Below, in pieces: positions 50,487-59,092 of a DNA stretch of 64,000 nt. Every line of letters begins with the position of its first letter. Position 1 is the first letter of the stretch. Both the position numbers and the translations under genes were made by a program. Origin of the DNA: Lacisediminihabitans sp040549465 (GTDB taxonomy: Bacteria > Actinomycetota > Actinomycetes > Actinomycetales > Microbacteriaceae); the NCBI RefSeq assembly GCF_040549465.1, contig NZ_JBEPTL010000008.1, positions 62,001-126,000 of the forward strand. The letters run 5' to 3'. The notes under the pieces are model-generated. The model saw only the letters and a list, made by a program, of their open reading frames with translations, ran no database searches and was not told the origin of the DNA.

Positions 50487-52379
50487 TCAGCGGCCGCCGC
50501 CACCACCCCCGCCGCCTCCGCCTCCGGAGAATCCGCCGCCGAACGAGCCGCCGGAGAAGCTGCCTCCGCTGCTACCCGACCACGAGGAGGGACTCGGAGT
50601 CGGCGTCGAGGTCGTCGTGACCGACGAGGAGAAGCCGCCGAGCGTCTGGGCGAAGATCAGGGAGTTGAAGGTGCCGCTTGAGACGTACCAGCCCGGCGAG
50701 CGCACGCCAGCGTCGTAGTAGACCGCGAGTTCCTTCGCCCACTCGCGCTCGATGCCCCACAGTACGGCGAACGGAAGCAGTTTCTCGTAGAGCTTGACCA
50801 TCTCGACCTTGTCGCCGACGTCGATCCGCTCCGCACCCTGAGGGCTCTGCAGCATGCGGAAGCGATCCGCCTCTGCAAGCTGGAGATAGTCGCGCACGCC
50901 GAGGAGGTAGTCGCGCTGATCCGCACCCGCGTCGGTGAGCACCGCCGGCCTCACTGCGACACCCGCCGCCACGAAGATCAGGATGAACGAGATCGCGATG
51001 GCGAGGATCAGCCACGGGCTGAAGGCCCCGAGTGCGGAGAACAGCACAGTGAGACCGATCGAGAGGAAGAGGAGAAGGAAGGCCGCGATCATGACGACGA
51101 CGCCGCCGATCGAGGAGACCTTCGCGCGGAGACCACGGCTGATGAGCCGTGCGCCTACGCCACTCTGGATCGCGCTGAGCTTGCCGGCGAGCGTGTCGTC
51201 GACCACCCCGAGGGCGCGGGTGGCGCCGACAGGCAGGCCGTCGCCGAACAGTTCGCGGAGCAGCCGGTTCTCGTCGTCATCGACGTTGTCGGCATGGAGG
51301 AACTGGAGCGTGTAGTCGCCATCGTCCTTCTCGAGCGGATAGTCGAGGATGCGCACGTTCCCGCGCACCGCGAAACTCACGAACTGGGCGGCGAAACCGC
51401 TGCCCGTGCGGCGGACGAGGGCCGCGGCCTCCATCAGGTTGAGGCCCTTCGGCGGGCTGTACTGCGGGATGGTGATGCCTCGACCCCGGGAATCCTGCGG
51501 TCCGAGTACCGTGCGGCGCAGCACGGCGAAGACTCCACCCGCGGCGGCGATGGCGGCCAACAGCCACGCGACGAGGTTGGACCACCACGGCGGATCGGCG
51601 GCTGGTCCCGAATCGCCGGGCTGGGTCTCCGCCGGCACCTGCACGAAGGTGTCCGACGTGAAGCCGATGGCCACGGTGAGGTTCTGGCGAGCTTCGAGAC
51701 CGGTGGTGCTCGCGGTGAACAGGGCGCCCGCGGCATCCGTGTCCGTCGACCTGGTGATGTCGCAGGTGTAGGTGTCCGTCGAGCCCTCGGCACCGCGGTA
51801 GCAGGCGTCATGATCGGTGAGGAACGACGTGATCGACGGATCCACGTGCACGCGTGCCGTCACCCGTCCGAACGGCTGATCGAATCCCGTGCCGTTGGTG
51901 TCCCAGTAGAGCTCGTCGTCGTTCGTATCCGCGAAGTGGCGCACCACATTCTGCTGCGTGTAGGTGATCACGTAGCTCTGTTCACCGTGCACGTAGTCGT
52001 CGGTGCCGAGAGCGAGTTCGGTGAAGCCGTTGCTGGTCGTCGTGTCGTAGTGCACGGCTGCGCCCGATGCATCCGTCACCGAGGTGACTGCGGTGTTCAG
52101 CGGCACCCCGTCGTAATCATTGGGGATAGCCCGGATGATGCCGCGGTTCTGGTCGGAGCTCGGAAACTTCGCCACGAAGGTCTCGACGGTCGTGAGGGTG
52201 GCGTGATTCTCCGTGTCGCGGGAGAGGTAGAAATCAGCGTCGTAGGAACTGAAGCTGAAATCTTCCACGCCCGCCGAGACCGCACCCGGGCGAGCGGATG
52301 CCGAAACCGGCGCGAACAGCGCAGCCCCCGCGAAAAGGAAAACAGCCAGGGCAGCGAGGATGCGTGGAAGCCGGGTCAC
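50487..52379 (-). CDS. DUF2207 membrane protein
   Basis: A 630-residue exported or membrane protein: signal-like N-terminus (PRILAALAVFLFAGAALFA), a large extracellular beta-rich domain (about 35-255), one helix (NLVAWLLAAIAAAGGVFAV), a cytoplasmic region, two more helices near 410-470, and a C-terminal Ser/Gly-rich tail of almost pure Gly. This is the DUF2207 layout common in Actinobacteria. The block WGIEREWAKELAVYYDAG is also typical. Function is unknown; a role in envelope homeostasis is often supposed. Confidence 0.88.
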   Translation of the reverse strand: MTRLPRILAALAVFLFAGAALFAPVSASARPGAVSAGVEDFSFSSYDADFYLSRDTENHATLTTVETFVAKFPSSDQNRGIIRAIPNDYDGVPLNTAVTSVTDASGAAVHYDTTTSNGFTELALGTDDYVHGEQSYVITYTQQNVVRHFADTNDDELYWDTNGTGFDQPFGRVTARVHVDPSITSFLTDHDACYRGAEGSTDTYTCDITRSTDTDAAGALFTASTTGLEARQNLTVAIGFTSDTFVQVPAETQPGDSGPAADPPWWSNLVAWLLAAIAAAGGVFAVLRRTVLGPQDSRGRGITIPQYSPPKGLNLMEAAALVRRTGSGFAAQFVSFAVRGNVRILDYPLEKDDGDYTLQFLHADNVDDDENRLLRELFGDGLPVGATRALGVVDDTLAGKLSAIQSGVGARLISRGLRAKVSSIGGVVVMIAAFLLLFLSIGLTVLFSALGAFSPWLILAIAISFILIFVAAGVAVRPAVLTDAGADQRDYLLGVRDYLQLAEADRFRMLQSPQGAERIDVGDKVEMVKLYEKLLPFAVLWGIEREWAKELAVYYDAGVRSPGWYVSSGTFNSLIFAQTLGGFSSSVTTTSTPTPSPSSWSGSSGGSFSGGSFGGGFSGGGGGGGGGGGR

Positions 52380-52420
52380 GCGATCGAGCCTATCCGAGCG
52401 GTTCTCGAAACTTCGGGCTA

Positions 52421-52492
52421 CTCGGTGATGTCCAGCTGCTCGGTGATGTCCAGCTGCTCGGTGATGTCGGGCTACTCAGTGATGTCGATCTC
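52421..52492. repeat. 18-bp tandem repeat across serA stop codon
   Basis: Four units of 18 bp based on CTCGGTGATGTCCAGCTG: 52421-52438, 52439-52456, 52457-52474 and 52475-52492. The last lies in the serA coding end; the third contains its TAG. In-frame the copies beyond the stop would encode DITEQL repeats to another TAG at 52418-52420. Confidence 0.9.
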
Positions 52493-54061
52493 GCGCAGGA
52501 GGTCGGCCTTGATCGCGTCGCGCACGGTGTCGAGCAGGCCGTCGGGCACCGGAGAGTCGACGGTGAGCACGCTCAGCGCCTGGCCACCGGCCTCACGACG
52601 GCTGATCTGCATACCGGCGATGTTGATGCCGGCATCGCCGAACTCCTTGCCATACACGGCGACGATTCCGGGACGGTCGGTGTAGATCATCACGATGAGA
52701 TGGTCGGCGACCGGCACTTCGACGTCGTAACCGTTGATCTCGACGATCTTCTCGACCTGCTTCGGGCCGGTGAGGGTACCCGACACCGAGAGCTGGGCAC
52801 CGTCGCTGAGCACGCCGCGGATAGTGAGCAGATTGCGGTATTCGTCGCTGACCGGATCGGTGATGAGACGAACGGCGAGGCCGCGCTGCTCGGCGAGCAG
52901 CGGCGCGTTCACGTAGCTGACCGATTCGCTCACGACGTTGGTGAAGAGCCCCTTGAGGGCGGCGAGCTTGAGCACGCTCACGTCGAACTCAACGATCTCG
53001 CCGCGGATTTCGATCTCGACCCCGGTGACCGGGCTGTCGGCGAGGCCGGCGAAGACCTGGCCGAGCTTCTCCATCAGCGGGATGCCGGGGCGCACCGACG
53101 GGTCGATGACGCCGCCGGCGACATTCACCGCGTCGGGCACGAGCTCGCCGGAGAGAGCGAGACGCACCGACCTGGCGACGGAGACACCGGCCTTCTCCTG
53201 CGCCTCATCCGTCGACGCGCCGAGGTGTGGGGTGACGACGATGTTGGGAAGGCCGAGCAGCGGCGAGTCGGTCGGAGGTTCGCTGACGAAGACGTCGAGA
53301 CCGGCGCCGGCGATGGTACCGGCGGTGAGCGCGCGATGGAGGGCCGCCTCGTCAATGAGGCCGCCGCGCGCCACGTTCACGATGAACCCTGTCGGCTTCA
53401 TCAGCGCAAGCTGGGCGTCGGAGATCATGCCCGTGGTCTCCGGGGTCTTCGGCATGTGGATGGTCACGAAGTCGGACTGGGCGAGAAGCTCCTCGAGGGG
53501 CAGCAGAGTCACGCCGAGCTGCTGCGCGCGCGCTGCGGTGACGTAGGGGTCGTAGGCGACGATTTTGGTCCCAAACGCCTGCATCCTGGCGGTGATCAGC
53601 GCGCCGATACGACCGAGGCCGATGATGCCGATGGTCTTCTCGAACAGTTCGACACCGGTGTACTTCGAGCGCTTCCACTGGCCAGCTGCCAGCGCGCCGT
53701 GCGCGGCCGGAATGTGGCGCGCGAGGCTCAGGATGTGGCCGACGGTGAGTTCGGCGGCTGAGATGATGTTCGACGTTGGCGCGTTGACGACCATGACGCC
53801 GGCCTCGGTCGCCGACTTGATGTCCACGTTGTCGAGACCGACACCGGCCCGGGCGATGACCTTGAGGTTCTTCGCGGCGGCGATGGCCTCGGCATCCACC
53901 TGGGTCGCGGAACGGATGAGGATCGCACTGGCATCGGCGAGCGCAGCCAGCAGGGCCGGTCGGTCGGTGCCGTCGACGGAGCGGATGTCGAAATCGGGAC
54001 CGAGGGCCTCGACGGTTGCCGGTGAGAGTTCTTCTGCGATCAGCACGATCGGATTTGCCAC
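52472..54061 (-). CDS. serA: D-3-phosphoglycerate dehydrogenase
   Basis: A 529-residue enzyme for the first step of serine synthesis. GTG 54061 has GAAGGA upstream and gives the usual N-terminus; the frame to 54094 is longer but lacks a site. The nucleotide-binding motif is GIIGLGRIGALITARM. The catalytic Arg, Glu and His blocks are VARGGLIDEAALHRAL and HLGASTDEAQEKAG. Residues about 320-450 are the intervening ASB domain and 455-529 an ACT domain, the type I long form seen in Mycobacterium and relatives, inhibited by serine. Confidence 0.95.
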   Translation of the reverse strand: MANPIVLIAEELSPATVEALGPDFDIRSVDGTDRPALLAALADASAILIRSATQVDAEAIAAAKNLKVIARAGVGLDNVDIKSATEAGVMVVNAPTSNIISAAELTVGHILSLARHIPAAHGALAAGQWKRSKYTGVELFEKTIGIIGLGRIGALITARMQAFGTKIVAYDPYVTAARAQQLGVTLLPLEELLAQSDFVTIHMPKTPETTGMISDAQLALMKPTGFIVNVARGGLIDEAALHRALTAGTIAGAGLDVFVSEPPTDSPLLGLPNIVVTPHLGASTDEAQEKAGVSVARSVRLALSGELVPDAVNVAGGVIDPSVRPGIPLMEKLGQVFAGLADSPVTGVEIEIRGEIVEFDVSVLKLAALKGLFTNVVSESVSYVNAPLLAEQRGLAVRLITDPVSDEYRNLLTIRGVLSDGAQLSVSGTLTGPKQVEKIVEINGYDVEVPVADHLIVMIYTDRPGIVAVYGKEFGDAGINIAGMQISRREAGGQALSVLTVDSPVPDGLLDTVRDAIKADLLREIDITE

Positions 54062-54228
54062 GAATCGAGTCCTTCGTTTGCTTGAGGATGGCACGCCGCG
54101 ACAACTGCGCGGACGGCTCTAGAACTTTATCCCAGTCTCGACTGTCGTCTTTTCCGCATGACACCGCGAGACGAGGATGACACCGCGATTCACAGCCGCG
54201 GGTGCGCCGCTACTGAAAGACTGCCACG

Positions 54229-54618
54229 ATGACCGCGTTCGACATCGTGCAAATCGTGCTGCGCATCCTGATCGCGATCGCGTTCCTCGGCATGGGCGTC
54301 AACCATTTCCGCGCGAAACCGGCGCGGGCGATGGCTGCCATGGTTCCGTCCTACCTCAAGCGTGGCGGGCTGCTGACCGGCAAGAACCTTGTACGGTTCA
54401 CCGGCGTCTGCGAGATCGCTGGCGGCATCGGCATCCTGGTGCCATGGACGGCTTTCGCCGCGGGTATCGCGCTCATGCTCTTCCTGATCGCGGTTTTCCC
54501 GGCCAACGTCTACGCGGCGGAGCACCCGGAGAAGTTTGGCAGCGCGTCGATCCCGTTCTGGCCGCGCTACATCGCCCAGGTGGTCCTCATCGCGGTGATA
54601 CTGGTCGCGGTGGTCTGA
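54229..54618 (+). CDS. DoxX-family membrane protein
   Basis: A 129-residue protein with four membrane helices. The opening VLRILIAIAFLGMGVNHF with RAKP following, NLVRFTGVCEIAGGIGILVP, LMLFLIAVFPANVYAA and a last helix fit the DoxX type. ATG 54229 lies near GCCACG, without a strong ribosome site. DoxX proteins are thought to act in redox or quinone-linked membrane functions, with no single established role. Confidence 0.82.
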   Translation: MTAFDIVQIVLRILIAIAFLGMGVNHFRAKPARAMAAMVPSYLKRGGLLTGKNLVRFTGVCEIAGGIGILVPWTAFAAGIALMLFLIAVFPANVYAAEHPEKFGSASIPFWPRYIAQVVLIAVILVAVV

Positions 54619-54646
54619 CCCGGCTACACGCTGCCGCCGCCGCCTC

Positions 54647-54724
54647 GTTTCTCCGGAGGATTGCTACTCAGAGGTGGGAAATCGGGGTCAACCGGGACGG
54701 CAGGGTTGATTCCTCCGGAGAAAC
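54647..54724. repeat. Long hairpin element C1 (78 bp)
   Basis: Perfect 14-base arms GTTTCTCCGGAGGA (54647-54660) and its complement (54711-54724) enclose 50 bases. It lies 28 bases after the DoxX stop. A second copy, C2, follows 72 bases later with a related interior, so this is a true repeat pair. Confidence 0.88.
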
Positions 54725-54796
54725 AGCATCCGACCACCGTTCTGCGGGTGAGTGGACGGTCTCCGCCGCTGACCCGATCGGATGCTGCCGCTGACA

Positions 54797-54876
54797 CGTT
54801 TCTCCGGAGGATTGTTGCTCGGAAGCCGGAAATTGAGGTCAACCGGGACGGCAGGGCCGAATCCTCCGGAGAAACG
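54797..54876. repeat. Long hairpin element C2 (80 bp)
   Basis: Arms of 17 bases (54797-54813 and 54860-54876) extend those of C1 on both sides. The interior is about 75% identical to C1, including the shared GGTCAACCGGGACGGCAGGG. Both copies are in the same orientation. Confidence 0.88.
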
Positions 54877-54930
54877 GTGAGGGAAACGCAAGCAGAGCTG
54901 GCGGTGCGGTCGAGATCGCGGATCGCAGCC

Positions 54931-55030
54931 GGACCAGCCAGCGCGACTCGGCCAGCCGGACCAGCCAGCGCGACTCGGCCAGCGAGACCCGGCCAGAGGG
55001 ACAGGCCAGCGCGATCAGGCCAGCGCGATC
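54931..55030. repeat. Degenerate tandem repeats at 3' end of membrane gene
   Basis: A 27-bp unit beginning GGACCAGCCAGCGCGACTCG occurs twice (54931-54957, 54958-54984). A shorter GGCCAGCGCGATCA unit is then duplicated across the stop of the gene at 55015. GGCCAGCGCGA is common to all units. Confidence 0.75.
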
Positions 55031-55428
55031 AGCGTCAGCAAAACAGCTGCGACCACCGCGAGGCCCAGGAAGAAGTAGACGATCTTGACAAAGATCGTCT
55101 GCCGCCGCCCGAGGAAGAATGCCAGTGCATAGACCACCGGCGAGATCAGCACGTCGGCGATCAGCACTACCCACGGGGTCGACACAGCCTCCAGGCCAAA
55201 CTTCACCCTGTTGACGTTGTAGCTGTTGATCTGGGTGGTCACCCCGACGACGTTGGAGATCGCCCAGAAGAGGTTGTAGGCGTAGAACAGTCCGAAGATG
55301 ATCGCGATAACGATTGTGATCACGATACTCAGCCGGCCGAGCTTTCCGCGGCGGCCGATGCCTGCGTCATCGACGATGGCAGATTCAGTCGCGGCATCGT
55401 CCGGGCTCATTGCCCTGTCGTCGGTCAT
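55015..55428 (-). CDS. Small membrane protein, 137 aa
   Basis: ATG 55428 overlaps the stop of the next gene as ATGA; the frame to 55542 is a shadow. A polar N-terminus precedes three hydrophobic segments (VITIVIAIIFGLFYAYNLFW, VVLIADVLISPVVYALAFFL, IVYFFLGLAVVAAVLLTLIA). It resembles its neighbour in order and spacing, so the pair may be a small two-component membrane complex. No family is recognised. Confidence 0.7.
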   Translation of the reverse strand: MTDDRAMSPDDAATESAIVDDAGIGRRGKLGRLSIVITIVIAIIFGLFYAYNLFWAISNVVGVTTQINSYNVNRVKFGLEAVSTPWVVLIADVLISPVVYALAFFLGRRQTIFVKIVYFFLGLAVVAAVLLTLIALA

Positions 55429-55832
55429 TTCGTCCCCAGAATGAAGGGCAGCGGCACCAGGATGACGATGCCGAGTAGTAACCACAGCACTCGTACGAAT
55501 GTGCGGCATTCCCTGGTGAGGAACAGCACGCCGACAAACCAAGCCGCCGGGGACGCGATAGCCAGCACCTCGCCGAGGCGGTTCATGAAATCGAAGAAGG
55601 GATTGCCGAGGCTGCCCGCCATGCGCTGCACGGCGATGATCCAGCCGACGACGTAGAGCAGAAAGATGCCGCCGAACACTCCGAAGGTGACCAGCGCGAC
55701 AGAACTCAGCGCAGGCTGCACCTCTTCGGCGCCGTCTGAGGGTTCCGGCTCGGCCGGCTGGGGCGAGTCGACGTGGGTCGGATCCTTCTCGCCACCCCAG
55801 CTCAGGGCTTCGTCATCCGGCTCAGCGCTCAT
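55425..55832 (-). CDS. Small membrane protein, 135 aa
   Basis: Acidic Pro-rich N-terminus (about 1-45) then three hydrophobic segments (VALVTFGVFGGIFLLYVVGW, AIASPAAWFVGVLFLTRECR, VLWLLLGIVILVPLPFILG). Its C-terminal part resembles the 55015 gene product. It precedes that gene in the same transcript with a four-base overlap. Function unknown. Confidence 0.7.
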   Translation of the reverse strand: MSAEPDDEALSWGGEKDPTHVDSPQPAEPEPSDGAEEVQPALSSVALVTFGVFGGIFLLYVVGWIIAVQRMAGSLGNPFFDFMNRLGEVLAIASPAAWFVGVLFLTRECRTFVRVLWLLLGIVILVPLPFILGTK

Positions 55833-55968
55833 GTCAGCACCCTAGCGGTTCAGCCCCAGCTGGGATCACTTCGACCAGGTGCTCGAACAGCGGATGCCCC
55901 GGGCTCAAGCCCGGTGTTGGTCTTCGCCATGACGGAACCCTGTCTTCGGGTGCTGCCGGTCGGCGGGT

Positions 55969-57003
55969 TCAGAGTGCGTAGATCGAGACCTCGGATGCGG
56001 CGAAAGAGAAGTACAGCCCGACGCCCGGCGCCAGGTCCAGGGCCGCGGCCCGCCCAGGGGCGATATCCGCGGACAGCGCGCCGGCCCGCACCCTCACGAA
56101 GTCGCCACGCGGTTCGAGATCGCTCACAACCACGCGCACCACGGTGTCGGCGACGGGCCTGTCCCGATGCACCGCGATGGCGGACGGACGGATGGCGGCT
56201 GCCGCTCGCACCCCGACACCGATCGACTCTCCGGAGATCGGTAGACCATCGTCGGTGACCAAACCCGTGGCCGTGCTCCTGCCGGTGACCAGGTTCAGGC
56301 CGGCCAGCTGCGCGGTGAACGGATGCCGCGGCTGCTCGAGCACGGTGCGGGTCGGACCATGCTCGATGATGGCTCCCCCGTTCATCACCACGACCCGATC
56401 GGCGAAGGTCAGTGCGTCGAGCACCTCGTGGGTGACGACGATCGCTGTGCGGTCCGCGAGCACGCGCCGCAGCATCCGCCGCAGGGTCGAGGCGACGGTG
56501 ACGTCGAGGGCTGCGAGCGGCTCATCGAGCAGCAGTAGTTTCGGGTCAGAGGCGAGCGCCCGCGCGACGGCGACGCGCTGCGCCTGGCCGCCGGAGAGCT
56601 TTCCCGGCTTCGCTCTCTCCAGGTCGGATGCCTCCACCTCGACGAGCCAGCCGCGAGCCACCGCGCGGGACGCATCCCTGCTCCGGCCCGCGCTCCGCGG
56701 GCCGAAAGCGACATTGTCGAGGGCGCTCAGGTGCGGGAAGAGCAGCGGCTCCTGAGCGAGCAGTGAGACACCGCGCTGGTGCGGCGGCAGCCAGGTGTTC
56801 CGGGAACCGCCGACATCGAACAGCGGGGTTCCTGCCCATTCGGCACGGCCGACATCCGGCCTCAGAAGACCGGCGATGATGGCGAGCAGTGTCGACTTGC
56901 CCGCACCGTTCGGGCCGAGGATGGCAACGGTCTCGCCCTGCCCGACACCGAGCGCCAGATCGAAGCCGCGCTCGGCCACCCTCGCCTCCACCGTGAGAGT
57001 CAC
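55969..57003 (-). CDS. modC: Molybdate ABC transporter, ATP-binding subunit
   Basis: A 344-residue ABC ATPase. Walker A is LGPNGAGKST, the Q-loop follows, the signature is LSGGQAQRVAVARAL, Walker B is LLLLDEPLAALD and the H-loop VVTHEVLD. The C-terminal 110 residues carry a Mop/TOBE-like region (VVVSDLEPRGDFVRVRAGAL), as in ModC. It overlaps modB by four bases. It powers molybdate (or tungstate) uptake with ModA and ModB. Confidence 0.93.
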   Translation of the reverse strand: MTLTVEARVAERGFDLALGVGQGETVAILGPNGAGKSTLLAIIAGLLRPDVGRAEWAGTPLFDVGGSRNTWLPPHQRGVSLLAQEPLLFPHLSALDNVAFGPRSAGRSRDASRAVARGWLVEVEASDLERAKPGKLSGGQAQRVAVARALASDPKLLLLDEPLAALDVTVASTLRRMLRRVLADRTAIVVTHEVLDALTFADRVVVMNGGAIIEHGPTRTVLEQPRHPFTAQLAGLNLVTGRSTATGLVTDDGLPISGESIGVGVRAAAAIRPSAIAVHRDRPVADTVVRVVVSDLEPRGDFVRVRAGALSADIAPGRAAALDLAPGVGLYFSFAASEVSIYAL

Positions 57004-57815
57004 GAGGCCAGCCCTCGACGGACCAGCGCGGACCCTGCCGAGGTGCGCAGGGTGAGGCCGACGACCAGCACTGCCACGACCACCAGCACGAGGGAGAGAG
57101 CGACCGCGGCATCCGGATCCGTCTCCCGCTGCAGATAGATCTCCAGCGGCAGGGTTCGGGTGACGCCCTGCAGGCTTCCCGCGAAGGTCAGCGTCGCCCC
57201 GAACTCTCCGAGCGCCCTCGCGAAAGACAGCACGGCACCGGAGAGCAGCGCGGGGAAGATCAACGGCAGCGTGATCCTGCGCAGTACTGTCGTCGGTCGC
57301 GCCCCGAGGGTTGCAGCCACCGCCTCATAGCGGGTTCCGGCGAGACGCAGTGAACTCTCCAGACTGAGCACGAGGAAGGGCAGCGCGACGAAGGTCTGGG
57401 CGATCACCACGGCCGTGGTCGAGAAGGCGATCGAGATCCCGAGAAAGTCGAAGGTCTGCCCGAGGAGGCCGCGCCTGCCGAAGGCTGCCAGCAGAGCGAT
57501 TCCGCCGATGACCGGCGGCAGCACGAGCGGCAGCAGTACGAGTGCCCGCACGAAACGCTGGCCGCGGAAACTGGTGCGCGCGAGCATGAGCGCCATCGGG
57601 ACCCCGAGAACTATGCAGGCGACGGTCGCAGCGAGGGAGGTGCGCAGGCTCAGAAGCAGGGCCGCGACGGATGATGGGGAGGTCACCAGTGTGACGAAAT
57701 TCGGCCAGTCGACCCTGGTCGCCATCGCGACGAGGGGGAACAGCACGAATACCGCGCCGACGACGGCGACGGCGAGCACCCATGCCGGGACCGCCGGACG
57801 CCGCCTCCCGGCCAC
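57000..57815 (-). CDS. modB: Molybdate ABC transporter, permease subunit
   Basis: A 271-residue membrane permease with six hydrophobic segments. The EAA loop is RYEAVAATLGARPTTVLRRI and the block following is TLPLIFPALLSGAVLSFARA then LGEFGATLTFAG, typical of ModB/CysW-type permeases. It overlaps modC by four bases and abuts modA at 57815. It forms the inner membrane channel of the system. Confidence 0.93.
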   Translation of the reverse strand: MAGRRRPAVPAWVLAVAVVGAVFVLFPLVAMATRVDWPNFVTLVTSPSSVAALLLSLRTSLAATVACIVLGVPMALMLARTSFRGQRFVRALVLLPLVLPPVIGGIALLAAFGRRGLLGQTFDFLGISIAFSTTAVVIAQTFVALPFLVLSLESSLRLAGTRYEAVAATLGARPTTVLRRITLPLIFPALLSGAVLSFARALGEFGATLTFAGSLQGVTRTLPLEIYLQRETDPDAAVALSLVLVVVAVLVVGLTLRTSAGSALVRRGLAS

Positions 57816-58615
57816 TATGGCTTGCCGAACCCGGCCGCGGCGAACTTCTTCTGCCCGGCGGCGCCGGTGACGTACGTGATGAACGCCGCGACCAGCTTCG
57901 GCGACTTCGTGCTCTTCAGGCCCGCGATCGGATAGGTGTTCACCGCTGTGCTCGACTCCGCGAATTCGATGCCCGTGACACTCGAGCCTGCGGCCTTCAC
58001 ATCGGTGACGTAGACCAGACCGGCATCGGCCTCACCGGAGGAGACCTTGCCGAGCACGTCGGTGACCGCCGACTCTTCACTGACCGGGGTCAGGGTCACA
58101 CCCGTCGCCTGCTCGATGGTGACGGTGGCCGAACCGCACGGAACCTGCGGAGCGCAGACGACGGTCTTCACGCCGGGTTTCGCCAGGTCAGCGAAGTTCT
58201 TGATGGATGCCGGGTTGCCCGGTGGAACCGCGATCTCCAGCACATTCGTCGCGAAGTTCACCGGGGTGCCGTCGACCAGGTTCGCATCGGTGAGCTTCGC
58301 CATGTTCCTGGTGTCGGCCGAGGCGAAGATGTCTGCGGGAGCGCCGGCGGTGATCTGAGTCACCAGGTCGGATGAGCCGGCGAAACTGAGCGAGACGGTG
58401 GTGCCCGGATTCTCCTTCTGAAACGAATCGGCCAGGTCCTGGAAGGTCGTGGTGAGCGATGCGGCGGCGAACACGGTGATCGATCCGGTTAGCGCCGGCG
58501 CCTTATCGGACGCCAAGGACGACGTTACAGGCGCGCTCGGTGAGCACGCCGTGGTTCCGAGCGCGACACCGACGGCGAGCGCGACGACGGCGATGGACCG
58601 ACGGGAGAGTTTCAC
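57815..58615 (-). CDS. modA: Molybdate-binding lipoprotein
   Basis: A 266-residue extracellular solute-binding lipoprotein. GTG 58615 is chosen because the encoded signal (SIAVVALAVGVALGTTAC) has lipobox TTAC; the frame to 58957 is a shadow of the regulator gene. Blocks ITVFAAASLTTTFQDLADSF, LSFAGSSDLVTQITAGAPAD, IFASADTRNM and ESAVTDVLGKVSSGEADAGL match ModA. It captures molybdate for ModBC. Its start lies two bases after the regulator stop. Confidence 0.93.
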   Translation of the reverse strand: MKLSRRSIAVVALAVGVALGTTACSPSAPVTSSLASDKAPALTGSITVFAAASLTTTFQDLADSFQKENPGTTVSLSFAGSSDLVTQITAGAPADIFASADTRNMAKLTDANLVDGTPVNFATNVLEIAVPPGNPASIKNFADLAKPGVKTVVCAPQVPCGSATVTIEQATGVTLTPVSEESAVTDVLGKVSSGEADAGLVYVTDVKAAGSSVTGIEFAESSTAVNTYPIAGLKSTKSPKLVAAFITYVTGAAGQKKFAAAGFGKP

Positions 58616-58617
58616 GT

Positions 58618-59022
58618 TCAGGCCTTTTCCGTCGGGGTTTCGACGATGACTGTTGTGGCCTTGACGACCGCGATGGCGACCGAACCGAGTTCGAGACCGA
58701 GTTCGCGCACCGCTTCGCTGCTCATGAGCGAGACGACGCGGTGAGGACCGCACTGCAGTTCGACCTGCGCCATCACGGTGTCCATGATGATGTTCGTGAC
58801 CAGACCGACGAACCTGTTCCGCGCTGACCGCCCAATGCCCGAGGGATCGTCGGGAAGCACGGCGTGCTCGCGGGCGAGGGTAGCCAGCGCGAAGCCGTCG
58901 ACGACGGTGCGCCCGGAGTCGTCCTTCGACGCATCCATGGTCCCGTTGTCGATCCAACGACGAACGGTATCGTCACTCACCCCGAGATAGAGCGCGGCAT
59001 CCTTGATCCGTATTTGCGGCAC
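58618..59022 (-). CDS. Mop-domain regulator with HTH
   Basis: A 134-residue protein starting at GTG 59022. Residues 1-50 form an excisionase/MerR-like winged helix (IRIKDAALYLGVSDDTVRRW). Residues about 65-130 form a Mop/TOBE-like domain (NRFVGLVTNIIMDTVMAQVE, VVSLMSSEAVRELGLELG). The combination is that of small ModE-like molybdate sensors. It is the first gene of the mod transcript and divergent from the moeB-like gene, whose intervening 70 bases would hold both promoters. It is likely to regulate both directions. Confidence 0.88.
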   Translation of the reverse strand: MPQIRIKDAALYLGVSDDTVRRWIDNGTMDASKDDSGRTVVDGFALATLAREHAVLPDDPSGIGRSARNRFVGLVTNIIMDTVMAQVELQCGPHRVVSLMSSEAVRELGLELGSVAIAVVKATTVIVETPTEKA

Positions 59023-59092
59023 AACAATGACTCTAGCTCCGATTTCACGGGCAGATCTTACGTTTCCCTGACCACCTGACAGAATCAGGAAC

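Noticed and set aside
51294..53761. Two long plus-strand frames over DUF2207 and serA
   Set aside because: Both are shadows; codon-position bias and the motifs favour the minus-strand genes.
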